Positions 32,341 through 47,664 are shown, counted from the stretch's first letter. The stretch: DNA of 64,000 nt from Paragonimus westermani (GCA_008508345.1 QNGE01001226.1:31432-95431); one strand, 5' to 3'. Translations and numbers: made by a program. Notes: generated by a model from the sequence alone, not told the origin.

Positions 32341-35300
32341 AAAAACAGTTTGCGTTGAAGTTTTGGCTACCCTGGTAGTAAGCATTTCCATATTTTTAAT
32401 CTTCACTCCTGTATCTGTCTGTCTACTACTTTAAGCCACGAAGTCCTCCCTGTGGAATCTTACCTTAGTGTTTGAAATTAATTACATGTCCATGTGTGGT
32501 CGGGACATATGAAGTGTCACTTCGGCGAATATCACATAATTTGCGTCTCCTCATTGTCGGAACGAATGGCTTTAAGTTGCTAGGAAAGCTAAGCCAGAAA
32601 CTTCACGAGCAACAGAGTTTTTCTGCAGGCTACACCTTTCATCATTTTATGTGTTTAATGAATATACGTGGACTGATGGACATTCTGCGGCAAGAACTGT
32701 CAACTATGACTGCTTTCCTTGTAAGAGATGACCACACGTTACACAGTGTTGTTCATTTGAAATCAAGGTCCAGCGGGTTATTTTATCCGAGCCCAGTTTG
32801 TAACTGCACGCTCCCCAACCAAAACGTCTACTTCGGTTCAAAGCTGCAGAAGATGATTTACCTTTTGCAGTGTGAGTTGTTTAGAAAGCGAGGACCACCA
32901 GCTATCTGCCCGGAAGTTTTCAGACTAGCAATAACAAAATCTAGCAGTGACTGACAAAAATGTGCAGTAAATTTACGGTCTTCCATATTGGCCACATTTT
33001 TGCTCAACTTTTATGGACCAGTCATCAGTAACTTCACAGTATTGTAAAATTAGAAATGTCAGAAGCGTGAATTATGTTTGCCGCGGAACGGTGTCATGAA
33101 AATACGCTTCCAATCGCGGAACTTTCACCGAAGAGGCCGTATATGCCGGCATTCCTCAAGGGGGTACTACGCAATCATCTATCTGGCCGATGATGTTCTC
33201 AGACAATAACGGCCAAGTCAACCTACAGACTGCAAGGTCCAACCATCGCAGACCATGAAGTTTCATCAGTTGACCAAGGATTTATTCATGCGTTACTCTT
33301 CACTCGCACACAAGCGACTGTGTTTACATAACCATCCCCATTGTTGCTGGCCTATCAATAGCGGCATCACCAGTCAATTAGTTACAAAGAGTTTATCATA
33401 GCCGAGTTTCACACAATTATCTGCAACCCCATTAAGATCTGTGAAATCGATCATGTTGAATCTCCTGGTTTAAACAGTGAACAGATTGCCGTTCAATTCA
33501 GGCACCTAACTGGTTAAACAACACCTACCGTATCTCTGTGAAGGGTGAATAATACCTACTGAACTATTTGTAATGCCCTTCTTAAAACGCTGACATTTAT
33601 CCCCCATATTTTAATGCGTAGCAGATAGATGGAGAAACATAGTATAAGACTCATTCCCTATTCTTTGGGTTGAACAGTAAAATGTTCCGGCATGTTTAGA
33701 GGGAGTGACTGGGCTTAAGACTCACGTATATGGAGCGCCATGGTCCGTAACTTTGCACAGAGTTAAAGGGGATAGTAATTCACAAAATACAGTGAATAAA
33801 TTGGTCAGTAAACACGATTAGCTGAGTGAATAGAAATATCATTCGAACAAGCAAGACTTATCACATTCAGTCTCTTTATTGTAAACGCATTACGTATAGA
33901 GTAGTCAGCGTAAAGAACATGAAACTTACAATTAAACAATCTGACTTATGTGAGACATGACCTTTAGACCAAAATGAGACTAGGTGTCATAATGTACACG
34001 TGGTCGAGAATTTGGATGACACAAACACCCTAACTAGTCATAGAAACAAAAAGCTATGCTGAGAAGTGAACAAAGACATGGCTGCCAATCATCAACACCA
34101 TACCTCCTCCAGGTTAACTGCCATATGTCTTGGACTCACATAGGTTACATGTACAGAGGTGTATCGTAACCGTGTTATCAAATGGCAGGATATTCTTATT
34201 TGCCAACCACGCAACGTAGTGAGAACATTTTCATTTGGGCCGACGTGTATTTCCCTCTGATGTCTTACACTGCGGGATAAACCCATACAGATAATGGTGC
34301 ACAACAACTTAAAACAATAGTATCGTGGTACCTTCCAACTGTTCCGCTTGATTGTTACCGAACAACGTTTACGGAGATGGAGTGTATCTCGTCGGCATTT
34401 TTACCAATCTAGAGATTGGTGTGTAGTGTATAACGGGCTCAGGATAGGAGTGCTGACTTGATGCCCCAAATTACTAAACTTACTGTTCATTTAGGTCAAA
34501 ACGTACCTATGCTGTTCTACAGTAAGGACGTATTTTTGTGATAAAAAACTATATCGTCGAGTGTGAATATAAGCTTGTTTGTGGAATTTTAACTTGTTTC
34601 CCATCTAAATCACAATGCTAGTCTAAACAGAACAATATATGTACACCTCAAGTTCAAGGCTTAAACTCAACAATACTATCACCTTTGAACAAACGGTTAG
34701 ATTGTTGCTCAACATTTGTATTCATTTTCGTTCATACTTATGATTGTAGGAATGAATATGTTTCATTTCTTACCGCAGTTGATCAACGGATGTTTTTAAT
34801 GTATCTAATGATTGACAAGCACAGAAAAAATGTCTCAACGCTTTTCTTGCTTTCACACTTGTGTACAGTCTTTAGCAGAATTGGTCATCAGCAATCGGTC
34901 CCGGCCGACCGTCGACTGCCCAATGGAAGTGGTGTTACGTGAAATTCGGTGGGTGAATATTTTAGGATCACCTATGTATTTCAAACAACGTGCTAGCAAT
35001 TAAATTTCGACAAAATATGCTTATGATTTTGCATCAATAAAATGTTGATAATTAAGATGTTTGGTCTACTGAGAATGTTTAGAAATAAACACTTCACGTT
35101 GGTGTCGCCCTTGTCAAGGTTCACTAGGAATGTTCATCCACATCTTGATCAGAGTTTTCGCCAAGGAAAATTTTAAACACTAACAAGAAAAACTCTACGA
35201 GCTACCCAGTGCTTGAAGGCTTATTCCCCTTCTTTAGATGCCCCTGATCATCGGTTTATTTCTGGCATATGTAATCGTGATCACTCATTTTGATGGGGTG

Positions 35301-38300
35301 ATACAACTATATAACATGTGAGCTCAATAGAATACGAAGTTACCCATCAGCTACCACGCACCGGCAATGTGAAATGTATTCCCAGTAGGCGGTTGCTCTC
35401 AACAGAAGACTCCCAGTGATTGCGATTTTCAAAGTATGGAGAACTTTGAATTCGATACCAACAGAAAAGTGTATCTGTTCTAGAAATTCTTAATCAGCCA
35501 TGAGTAATGTGCAATCAGTACCACGCTGCAAATATGGTATGCTGAGTTCTCCCAATATTTTAACGCCAGCTGCCAATTCTTGATTTGATTTTGAGGAGAG
35601 GGATATTGTTCCCAAATGGGTTTGCACAAAAATGCGTGACGCGTTTTGTTGCGCTGTCCAGACTTAAGCCACTTATTGCCCGAAAAACATTGTTGCGAAG
35701 TAGTTTGCCCTCTGTATCAACATGAAGTGTTCAGGGAGGACGCGAAGATTACGACTTGAATGCTTTTGCACATATTGTTAAATCACAAGTAGCTTACAGT
35801 TATCAAGTAAAACAGTCCAACACCTGAATGAAAAATAATCTAATACACAGCATCATTTTTTCCAAATCTCAGCAGAGGGGGGTTACAAAAGCGAGATATA
35901 AGTAAGTTGATTATTAAATTCTTCCAGAGGCACAATGGTGATTTGCATCGAATGATTAACAGGGTTAGAGTAAATTTGTGCATTTTCATCCGGTTAAGCG
36001 TTATAATCATTCAGAAAGACAAAACTGTTTCAGCTTTATGTTCAGCGTGTCCTTGGCGTTTGATAATCAATAAAACTGATCGCTGGCTGACTGACACACA
36101 TCGGTCATCAGACTGTATCATCCATTAGTGTGGCTAGTTTGGTGAATGATTCTTGTCACACTTCACCAAATGGCTTACTGCGCTCGCAGTTCAGATAATA
36201 CCAATGATAAACGTAAGTACACAAATTTAGTGAATAATCGAACAGAATAAGATTGCAATTTAATCAATCTCATCACTACTCACATGACCGGCCTAGGTGA
36301 TTGACACTGTTCTCTGTTCTCAGTTCCGAAAACAGGACCCCCAGATGTGAAACCTCACGTGGTCTAGCTACCCTGTTAGTTTAATGATGTGGAACGAGTG
36401 AATTAATTTCGTAATTCTTTTAACAAGTTCGCCTTGAAAATGAATGGGATAACGCACCAAACGCACACACACGTTCACTGTAGTATTCAAATATACTTTC
36501 GCGTATGCAGGGCTCTCATACTTACTGACCCAAACGTTTGGAGCGTGAATCCTCCTGGGAGTACAGTTAGACAGACTGTTAAGATTTTAGAGCAGGCACA
36601 GACACCAGAAGATACTTCCGTCGGTTTCGTTTACATAGTCCAAACGGACGTAACGTTGTTGGCACGGAAGTAGCGCGGTTCCGGGAACCTTTTGAAGGAA
36701 GTTAAAACAGGCTGCATGCTGCATTTACATACCATTAGAACCAGGTAATCATAGCAACTGCGTGATTACTGTGCAAATACAACTCAGAGGGACCGGGATC
36801 ATTGCACAAGTAATTTTCCAAACACATCCAGACAATATTCAACCGCATTCCATTAAACTGGACGCTCGAAGAGAACGACAGGTCCTAGCCACCAACCGTA
36901 TTATAATGCAGCGTATTCATCTGAGACATTACGCAACAAATCTTAGACCTATAAAGAACAATTAGGACGTTTCAAGATTTCTCCAGTTTATCGGGTTTCA
37001 TAAGACTGACTTTTTGTTTGGCAAACTCGTTTGGGCTACCGTAGTGAACAATTCACTTGACATAAGTAAGCTATTTGTTTTGCTTCCCTACACGTTGTAC
37101 TCAGCTGCCTGTATCCGCTGTGTCATCACCGCATCGTTGTTCGGATTGGCTGCTATGCTTCACATGCAGTTGTAGTCACAATTTTCATGTGGTACGTATG
37201 TGGAAGTTTGTACACTACAGTCGGCTCATACTAGTTAGGTAAACTGCAAAGAACAACAGAACATCTGCCTCTTTGAAACAAAAGAGAAGAGAACCTAAGT
37301 TTGAGCATCCACCACGGTAATCAGATAAATTCAGATATTAAGAATAAGGTTAGCTAAGTGAGATTTCCATCGTGACGATGGTCTCAATATAACGATGTAC
37401 GTAGTGGCCACACTTTGATTTGTATGCATAGATACATGTGTATTTTTGCCTCAAATCGTCTTAATCTGGTTCGGTTGTATTTTTTTCATCAAACATTGAA
37501 GCAACTTGGTGTGCTAAAACGTTTTTAAACTTTGTAATATCTAAAGTAACACCTGCAACCTCCGATTTGCACACATTCGTTTGCGATTATCATAGAAACG
37601 CAACTAACGGGGAGATCACCATCAAAGAGATACCCACGGAGTTCAGTGAACACGTTATCGACGCATTCTGTGATCAGGAAAATTCTCGGTGTACATCACC
37701 TTGTGAAGGTGGTAGTCATCACTGTAAGTGTTTCTGATACGTTTGTTAAATATCTGTTGTATATGACTCGTATATCATGCTGTCACCACCCAATAAAAAC
37801 GTGAAACTGTACTGTTCACATCGAGTGTGATGTGAACTCGGAGTTCCCCCTTACAGCAGTTCTACGATCAGAAGCTTACAAATGACAGAAACGTTAGTTA
37901 CAAAGTAGTATAGGGCGAACCTAATAACATTATACCGAACATACTAGAAGCGCAGTTCACAGCAGTGGACTAACAGCAAGTTATAAGGAGAGTGCAACTT
38001 TACTCTATCTATCGGTTCTGATAGTCAAGCTGTATGACTACGTTGTTCGGCTTCCCTATTATCTTCATCCAGACTAAGTTCACGTTGTTTAATTAGTAAC
38101 CTTGTTACGACAGCGTCTTTTGGGATGTTCTTTACTGGATTCTGTTAGCTGCCTATTTTGTTCCTACTTCGGTAGGTTTCCTCTGACATAAATGATTGAG
38201 CTAAGTATGAGTATATTCATTCATGGTGGATATGGTTTGAGGAGATGTCTTGTGTGCCAGTATAAAGTCTCTTTAGACATATCAATCAAACATTGAAAAC

Positions 38301-39841
38301 GATATTACATAGCCTACCTGCGTAAAGCGGGGAATCAGATTTCTTAGCACACATCCTCGCCCCTCTGTGTGTCTATTCAATCGCTGCGATGTCCCGAAAA
38401 CAAGTGCGGATATTTAGTTCAAGTTGGTAATGTACCATGAGTTAAAAATTATGGAAAGTCGGTTGGTATGAAGTACTGATAACTACCTGATGATTAACCG
38501 AGCACCATATTCACACGCACAGCTCTTGGTGAACACCTGACAGACCAACCAAGACCAATTGAGACAGTCGGTTGCAAGCCCTGTTCACGAGTAATAGCTC
38601 CTTGTTTTTCACCACACAATGAACTTAGTACGACGAAACAATCCGGCCATACATTTGGTATAGAACAGGAGTCAGTTGTCCGCAGCTTACAGGTATGAAA
38701 CGACCAAGTCACACCGCAGTTCCTCTGTCTATGGCATTCATTAGTTAAACGTTATATTTTAGAGTATGAATATATGATGCAACATGGAAACGGCGAACTG
38801 TGATATTTTCACAATAATCCGATCCCTCAATAAACCTGACTGAGACAAGGAATAGACGCGAATACTGCGCTTTTCATCGAATTAGCATACAATCTGACCT
38901 CACGTGCACCAGTGACCCGGTTAAAACATCGAGAATAAATTTTACTGAGTGAGAATCATATCTGAAGTGTTTAGACAGACAGACATGAAATGAAAAACGT
39001 TGAACGATTTACTAAAAGGGTGGCCACAGCACCGGTACATATTGTCAACTGAAGCTCCTGTGAACTGAGGGATACAATGATATTGCAGGCCATGCTCAAA
39101 AAAACGTGAGAGCCACGTCTTGAATCGGTCACTTGTCAACCTAAGGTTTTAAAGTGCACAGTTTTATCGGTAAACACAAACGATACGTTGTTTCACTGTC
39201 CTATTCAAGCTACGTGATATTGATCACGGTCAAAACACAAAACAGAAGACGTGGTGGCCAATCGTTGAGTCTTGGGGGTGAGGAATTAACTACACCATAC
39301 TTACGGAACTTTCAATAGGGTGTTATACGGTTGACTTGATGAAAGGGTGCAGACACAACCTCTTTTATCCGCTCTTTCCGAACAGCACGCAAGTTGATGG
39401 TGAACGTAAGTTCCTTTCGGAATCTACCCTGATAGTCAGACAACACTGTCGATCGAAGCGTATCAGGGAATAAGCCAGCGATCTAAGAAGCAACCGGCAG
39501 TAGTGCGATTGATCTGCTGTTAGGCGCCTTGTGGAAGTGAGCTCTGTCAAATTTAGACGTCCGTAAGATCTGTTTTATTCCAGCATCCCTCACGCAACCT
39601 CATTCATACTCGATCAAACCGTCTGCATTCGGATGAGGCTTTTCAGCCAACTCGCCCCAAAAGTGAGCACTAGACTGTGATTTCACTCCTAATAAAGCTC
39701 ATCTGTAGTAAAACCCATCTCGCAGACCGACATTTGCACTACGGTCATGGTATTCTTGAGACAAACGTGCTAAGTACGGTTCCATTTTTTGAAGATGGGT
39801 GGCATTGTTTACATTTCTAGGCTTTAGGAAACTAACCCACC
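32341..39841. other. Long stretch with no recognised gene
   Basis: The longest open frame outside the LINE lies here (32472-32954, plus, 160 codons). Its product has no recognisable motif, signal peptide or repeat, and it starts only about 130 bp after the PLE relic. I regard it as more likely chance than gene. Other frames are shorter. No RNA gene or repeat family found. Confidence 0.45.
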
Positions 39842-39866
39842 TCACACACACACACACACACACACA
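39842..39866. repeat. (CA)n microsatellite
   Basis: About twelve CA units. Isolated simple repeat with no neighbouring element recognised. Confidence 0.95.
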
Positions 39867-42800
39867 GACCAACCCAACGAGTCCTTAGCACCCTTCTGTC
39901 GTAGGACATACAGGACGAGGTCAAGACTATTGCAGAGTCTTGACAGGTTGTCAAAAGCCATGCGCGAAGTTAATGTAAATATTTTAAGGACATTCTTGTG
40001 GTGTAAACTGTGAATGTTTCGTCCATGAATACGGCAATGGAGAAAAGAAGGTAGTGGTTGCGAGATCGTCTGTAACTCCCCTGTCTGAGCTGACCATCCT
40101 ATCTGAGCTGCTGAAATGAAAGAGAGCATAACAGCTTCTGATGTCAAACACAACAGCGCAATAAACCTCCACCATATATTTTGGTTACGTTTCTGTTTCT
40201 ATACAGCTGTTGCTGCATGGTTACGGACCAAACAACACACAGTATGTTCTGTCAGTTCGCTTCAACGGTGTTAGCTGATCACTTCAATCAATATGGGAAC
40301 ATGGTTAATAACGGGTGCGAAAGAAATGACGATTTGTGAGTTACCGATAGCACGCTCTTCGCTGGTTGCACTATAGTGCAGCTAGGAAGGTTCCGATGAA
40401 ACCTTCCAACGTTTGCATCCTCCGACGTCCTCCGACTGTGTGAACGGACAAATCCTCGTCGACAAACTCAGAAGCAGATGACAAAGATTGTATGTAAACC
40501 TCGCTAAAATACGTAGCAATCTTAGGGTGCCTGAGGATACCATCAGCACGATCACCGGAAGATAAGCCAGTGCGAGACACTGTTGAACTTGTAATCGCCG
40601 GCCGACTGCATTGTTTCGGTAAGGATTTGAAACCGTCAGAATAAGTGGGTAAATGCTCAAGATGTACAGTACACCATAAGGGTTTCGAAAACGCTAGAAG
40701 AACAGGATCAAGTGTTTAAGAAGCCATCAGGCAACTGCCAACACGAACGTTGAACCGTCGCCTTCGACAGCCCGGTGATTATGGTGAAGCACAGTCAAAT
40801 GTGATACATTCATTCCTCCGTATTAAAAATCATTCACAGAGTAATCTTTCACTTCACTAGTGTAATGTCATAACGTTTGAGACTCATCCATTTTTATTGA
40901 CAAAGTTGCTACACCTTGAATTGAGACAACGATTACATCCAGACTTTGTCTATAAGGATGCTCAACTGAAAGTGGGGACAACTCAGAATTTTTGTCCAAT
41001 GCAATGCGGGAGAGTTCGACATGGCTTTTCAAGAGCAGTCAGTTTGATGAATACTTCTAACGGGAAATTGGTGACGCATGACAAGCTAAATCAGTATAGT
41101 ATGGTTCATATCCTCCTCCATACATGTCGCAAGTATAATTATGGTTACTGTTTAAGCCTAAACTGTCTTGTTACGCCTGTCTACTAACTAAGAAAGCCCT
41201 GCGATAACATCCAAGAACTACTGATTGAAGTCACGGATTGCACCAGCATAATTATCGGATTGTTTTGGGCGGAAATCTGAAGGTCCCCATATATTTGTGC
41301 AGTGGCTTTTGATTTGTAGCGCTACGGTAGCCCAGTAAGGACTTTAAGGCTCTAAGAACTTCGGAAATAATTCTGGTTTTATCCTCCTACCAGCCGTCAC
41401 TTATCTGTTTTAGCGGCATAAATTTCTGTTTTACTGAATGGTCTTGAGCGTTGGTTTTGGCTACACATGTATACGTTCACCTGCGTCACACGGGGTTGAA
41501 TTCCGAACACCACGATCCCTTTTTAGTGGTTGTCTGTTGACCTTCTGGAAGTTAACCAGACTATGTGATAGGGATTTTGAAACCACCATATTGATACTTC
41601 CATGTGTACTCCATGGGTGATTAGCGAGGGAAACAAGTACCAAAACTGGTGCGCTCAAGAGGAGGAAAACTTCGGATGAGTGTAGAACAGTGCACAGGAT
41701 TCGTTAATCACACGCTGTCCAAAGTACTGCGAATTCTATCAACTATCAGACATGCACACAATGAGAGGTATTTAACCAAGACGAGTCAAACGAGTGGTAG
41801 ATACAAGAAGGCTATGGAGATAACTGATGAGTCAAAAATGCACTCCGAATCGGAGCTAAGAATTTAACGTAATGGATATCATCATGAGTGTTTCCTTGAC
41901 GTGTATACGGTGCAGGAGACCGGAGACAATGAAACCCAAGCATAGAGGCACCTCGTCAAGCTTTAGAGCGAGAAAAGGAAGGCATAAACTAACCCAACAT
42001 CACAGTAAGCCGTAATCAAGGTTTACTTACTCAATTCACCAGATATCGCGCAGGTAGTGCTTTGCAATCCCCACCACCTAGCATTCTATGATCCGGACAG
42101 GCCGTTGCCGCTTAGTGCTTGCTGTCTTGCAGAACACCGAGGACAAACGGGAAGACTACCTGTAGCGGAAGCTTGCCTGCCTTGTGTTTTATACTAAACT
42201 GCATACCCGAATGCGTTTGATTAATTCAGGACATACTGCAGGATGTTTGTAGGTGTTCAGACTTTAAGTTATCAGGTATACAAACAGGTACTGGCAAATC
42301 TAGAACAGTGGATGTTAATCATAATGGAAAAGTCGTCTATTTCAGTTATACGTATTCTGTAGAAGGGGCCGTAGACAAAATACTACATGGCAGGACTCTT
42401 CGTAAAAAGCTTGCAACAGAGGAAGGAACAGTAAAAGTGAGCGCGGGTGATTCTCAAAGCGTTGGCCATAAACCACATGAAAAACGACCAAATATCTCAA
42501 CCATGTTGTGTAACACGATGCACAGTGATCGCTCAACACGAACCACCCACTTACAAATAGCACCTCTGTCTGATCTGTGGCGTTCTTTCAGTGAACTGTC
42601 AACTACTGAAACACCGCTCTCCGCTCTTAAAAATATTCACATTTATTTGGTCCGTTACTCCAAAATGAGGCAACTCACAGTAAAAACCAACACTAATTTC
42701 GACTGATTATATAGGGTCTATGCGGGTTGACGGGTGACGCTAATAATCCATCATATCTAACACTCATTTTGCCACACTACTGCCGCATTGGATCAGCGTC

Positions 42801-45800
42801 TACTTAAAAGATCTGTGAAACTGACCCCAGAAGCTGGGTATTCATCGATAAGAATGACATCAGCAGGGTGAAGTGTACATTCCTGACACTGGAAAGATCT
42901 CAAATAGTAAACTTGAACTAAGGTAGAGTATCCTCCAAACACACCACTTAAAATTTCGGATTCAGCTAGACTCAAATTTTGAATGATTTATACTGAGACA
43001 ATTGGATCGATCAGCATTGATTGAAGGACGGACAAAAGGATCGCAACCCAGTCAGTCGAACATGGTGAGCGCTTAACTGTATACACAAAATACAAGTGGG
43101 TTGCGCGAGTGGGCAACTCCAAGAGTTCATCGGTTTCCTGAAATCAACTGAAACTTGTGGTTATCAACACTGTACATGAATTAGACTACCGTAATTTTCA
43201 CTCTAGTAATTACCGTCTTAGCAAATTTCAGTCGCCTCACGCGACGAAGGTAAAACGCTAAGAAAATGAGTCCCCTCTGGTTTGTTACTTACAGTAAGTG
43301 ATAGAATTTCTCAAATGCTCTCAGTTCTTTTGGAGCAGAAGTGTTGGATAACCAGGGAAAAAAGAGGGATCTGATTACGGAAGATTGTAATGAGAACTAT
43401 GAGTAGAAAGTTGTTGATGAGATATTTTTATGTAAATGACGATTTATGTTTAGGTGTGAATAGGCCCGTATTTTTTCTCTGAAAAGGCATCCTGATTTTC
43501 AAACTTCATGAGATTTCCGTACAGATTGGAAATAAGCAGATTGGAAAATTGCACGAAATAGCCGAACAAAACACTGTCTCTTTTCTAACTCTATTCATAA
43601 TAATGACTTTTGAAATAATTCTAACCAAATAGCAAAACTTCAACCAACAGTGACTTTCAGCCCAGACCACTTTAGATATTCCTTTTGAGTAGACATTATG
43701 AGGCGGACTACGGTATATTAGGCTACGCTAGTTTCCTTACGAATGTGGGTAAAAATGTTTAGTTGTCTCTTAGGTTGACTAGTATATTTCAACCAGTGGA
43801 GAATTATGCTCATGCAATGAGTTGTCACGTTTGTTGAGGTGCTCATCTGCGTGTATTTTACACAATCCGTGCAACATGCATTAGCGTTAACGGCATATTT
43901 TCAAAAAAATTATTTGATATAATACATTTCTGTTGTTACACATAGCACAACACCACTCGTGCTATGGCCGCTGTCGTAAGCATAAGCGGAATTCTCGTGG
44001 ATACGGTAAGTTGCTCTCTATCTCACTTCTATGCTGACACTCGTATATCTAACCGCTGCACTGTCAGAGATCACTTTTGTGTTGCCAAACACGATAACAA
44101 CTCATGACTACGTCTAACAACATTCTAATATCGAGTGCACCTAAAAAATCATCTGTTTTGTGACTTCATGTCGTTGGCCTTAACATGCACTTAAGTCATA
44201 GTGCACGTCTCAACGCTTACTTTTTATGTGTGCCACCAACTGTTTTAATTTTACAACCTTGCCTATTTGAAACGACAGTGAGAAGAGAACGCATTTTTGC
44301 CTCCCAACCCCTGTAACATCAGTTGTGTCAAACTGAGAATTCTTCGAAATACTGTGTGTGGCTAGTCCGTTGCTCGTGTCTATCAGGTCTGTGGTGTGTT
44401 GCAGATGAGTGAGTTGGAACAGACATGGCTTGAAATTTCGTTCACATATGAGAGCAGACTAGCTCGGAACTGACGCTGTAGCAACCGTCAGATTTGTTTG
44501 CGTTCTCACACCAGGAAAAATAGTTAAAACGTGACCTCTTAAGGAAGTGTTTTTCCCCATGTTGAACTTCGAAAGAAATATTTTTCATATCTCTAATACA
44601 AAGACTTTAGTCTACAGACTAGAAGTGTTGTGGAAATGCGTAAAAGTTCCGATGGATGCACTGATCTATGACTGTCAATTTCTACCATTTTGTGCTCCTG
44701 TCTAGTGGTATCCTTCCATCTTACGCCGCCGGCATCATTCACGGATCAAAGTGCTCAGTTCATCGTAAGTCACGTTTGCCTTCAAAACAGACACCTCACT
44801 CTTATAAATCAATTATTTTTGTGACTGCAGCGCTACAACCTGTCATCGTCATCATCACCACTGTAATCTTTAATAAACAACCCGTCAATTCACGATCAAC
44901 TGAGCAGGGAAAATCGAATTAGACTGGTTGGCAACATTTTTTCATCTTTATGATAGCCACCTGAAAATTAGCCTTTGTCGTCAAAGTAAGCAGTCAAAAA
45001 TTCACCGTTTGTTGTTTTATGCGCGATATCTACCCCTCTGTTTAAAACTGTCTATTGTGAAACTGAACAGTGATCTGCCACATTAAGCAGACACCGACGT
45101 AAGGCTTATCGGGCGACTAGATTAACCCGTTTTGGGATGATAGTGGTAGTCAACAAAATTTTGGACGTTCAGACGTTTCAAAACCAGTGGGTGAGCCAAG
45201 CACGAAGCATGCACCGATGTACTGTGGTCGTGTACCATGTTATTGTCTTCATTGAAAAATGACCTGATAGGTTTCGGTGATTATCCTGCATTAAACAACC
45301 CCTCCACTGCTGTTTGGCGCTGTTGGCCGTAGCAGTGTATTATGCCATTCAATTGGACTGAACGAACAGACCGTTGTCTGATCGTCTGTGTGTAAGCAAT
45401 TGTGGACCAAAAACATCACTGTTCCCTTCCTTCCTCTCGGCTCCCTGATATCAATGCGGTGACCCAACCTGCTTGGGCTAACAACTGCACAGCTCTCGTG
45501 GACAACACATTACTCTCCTTAGCATATTTCATTGTGTGATTCAGTAAAAAGAAGGTAGCAAACTTATAATAACGGTATTCTCACGTTGCCTAGTACAGGT
45601 TGTCCGTACTGCGTCGCTTATCTCCTTCACCTGAAAGCTGACATTCAGAACACAATGTGTTTTGCGGTAAATTCGGACCTTTAGTTTACCGATGAACTTC
45701 GTTGCCAGGTGGAAGGCAGCACAACACGTTAGCACGAAGATGAACCGCGTTTCAGCGCATTAGACCTTTAGCCGAATGTCCAGATCAACTTAGCACGAAA

Positions 45801-47000
45801 ATGGTTGCGATGTGATGAGAGGGTCACCGCATGAAAGGTGGACTTTTGAGCTAGCTCATGCTACCTGGGAAGTCGACGTAGTGCACCATAAGACCACGTG
45901 GTATCACATTGCGAAAAACAATCGTGATGAACACTGGGACCCTACTAGATTGATGCCGATCCCAACAGTTCCCTGAAGGAGAGCCAGCAGTGGCAGTTAG
46001 ATAAGAAATCACAAAGGGTCAAAATGGTTGATAGTTATGCCAATGGACGAGGTAGAATGTCGCATCTCTGGTGTGGCGCGTATATTGACGGGCATATTCA
46101 GAAAGACAACGTCGGATGAAGTGAATAATCTGAAGACAAACCTCTGTTCTTTATAGTATCTCACACATTTGGTGTCGGAAGAGCCAATTACACCAAACGG
46201 ATGAAGGCTGAGTAAGTTAACCCTAAGAGGAAGCTTTTCGAATGGGATACCTGCTCTAAAGAAGGGAATGAACAGTACCGACAACTATAACTAGTCTTGT
46301 TACACTAGATCCTTTTCTTATGAGCTTTATTCACAAAACAGAAAAATATTCATTGTTATCATCCGAAAAACTGTGTCGGTTAATCCGTTTAAAACCCACG
46401 GTAACATATCTATGAGGATGGATAACCAGTCAGCGCTTTGAGTAAATTCACAAAGCCCGAAAGCCCACACGTTCACATACAACGCATTTCCAATCACTCT
46501 CGTCGCCAATTAGATGGAGTAACTATGACCAGTCCGCTAAACTTAGTTGACTCTTTCTGTCCAAAAGTTGGGTCAAATCTGGTTGTGAGCTTTTCAAGCT
46601 TGTCGTTATACAAGCAATATGGTGACCATAAGTTGGTATTCATTTGATTCAAATGGGTGACCGGCAATTTACAGTAATGTCTGAGTAGATGACATCTTAA
46701 TAGGAAGGTGGGTGCGAAAGTAAAGATACCTAGTATCTGTAAATTCGTATGGTTCCCCGGGAAGCTACCTCTGTTTAAGAGATTGTATGAGGAAAATTCA
46801 TGTAACAGTTATTTAAATTGAGGTACCCTTTTGTCAGTTAATCACACAAAGACACACAAACGTTTCAGTTTTAACTTGTTGGATTTTTTGGTTGGCTGTT
46901 TACCAACAGCAAGAAGAATATATAATAAAGATTCTTGGCAACATTAGTTGAACAGAGTAAATTTGTTGTCAAAGACTGCTACTACGGAAAACTGACTAGT
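39867..47000. other. Long stretch with no recognised gene
   Basis: Holds a 132-codon open frame (42308-42706, plus) and several of 90-100 codons (40897-41187 plus, 46009-46284 minus). None resembles a known protein. No tRNA-like promoter or repeat family seen. Confidence 0.45.
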
Positions 47001-47212
47001 GAATTCACAAGCCTTTGTGTATAGAGTGGATCAACATGGATTCAGTAGTGGTTATCATTTTGACCTTCAAGTTTCGTAGCAAAGCAGTGAAAGACTTGAT
47101 TGAGTCGACGTGCGACCTGTCTGTAAGATGTCCTTACAAATGATGCCACTGGGGTTTTGCGCTCGGGTGCCCGTTTGACTGTTCGTCTCCACAACAGACT
47201 GAATGAACCAAT

Positions 47213-47449
47213 TTGAGAAGTGGTTGGTTATTCGCCAACGAGTGCACCATTCCTTACGGCCGGAATAATTTTCTGATGGAAATGGATGAAACTGGACACG
47301 CCTTCAACTTGAACACCGCAGAAATCCTTACTGAAGTAAATACCAAGCATGCAGGAGAATTTCTCGAAGCTTGGTGCTCATCAACCGGTTCAATAAACAA
47401 ACACATTGAACTTGACAAATCTATGAACCAATGCGAATCAAGGATTTGA
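47213..47449 (+). pseudogene. PLE-type RT/endonuclease C-terminal fragment, second lineage
   Basis: The frame reads DETGHAFNLNTAEILTEVNT followed by GEFLEAWCSSTGSINKHIEL, matching the C-terminal signature ETGHxFxxxxAxIL...REFLEAWxSxxxSINRxxxL of a widespread invertebrate class of Penelope-like GIY-YIG proteins. This differs from the FAEAxxI type at 18.5, 26.9, 32.1 and 58.5 kb, so two PLE lineages are present. The upstream GIY-YIG core is decayed. It ends at TGA 47447-47449, about 60 bp before a promoter-like block. Confidence 0.7.
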
Positions 47450-47505
47450 GGAGACGTAAACGTCATCAAGCCCAAATACCGGTAAGCCCAAACGACAGAG
47501 AGCAG

Positions 47506-47664
47506 CCAATCAGACTCCGGCCCAAGGACTCAAGGGAACAACCAATCGGACATCAAGTCAAAGCTCAATTGCCACAAAATCAACCAATGGTGGGTCAGGC
47601 CAAATACGACAAAAAGCGACCAACTAGAATTCAGACCAGTAGGTCAACCCACTCTGCTATATAA
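47506..47664 (+). promoter_or_regulatory. Compact pol II promoter: three CCAAT boxes and a TATA box
   Basis: CCAAT occurs at 47506-47510, 47542-47546 and 47584-47588, all in the same orientation, followed by TATATAAG at 47658-47665. The last CCAAT is about 70 bp upstream of the TATA box, a usual distance. Transcription would start near 47690, about 40 nt before a hammerhead-like core. The block follows a PLE coding end, which fits a PLE pseudo-LTR (promoter plus ribozyme) placed after the 3' end of an upstream copy. Confidence 0.6.

Noticed and set aside
33150..33230. RT motif B-like peptide (AGIPQGGTTQSSIW)
   Set aside because: No motif A or YADD at the expected distances in any frame; likely chance.
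41825..41862. Hammerhead-like CTGATGAGTC followed by CCGAATC
   Set aside because: GAAA is absent and stem II does not close; a chance match to the first half of the core.
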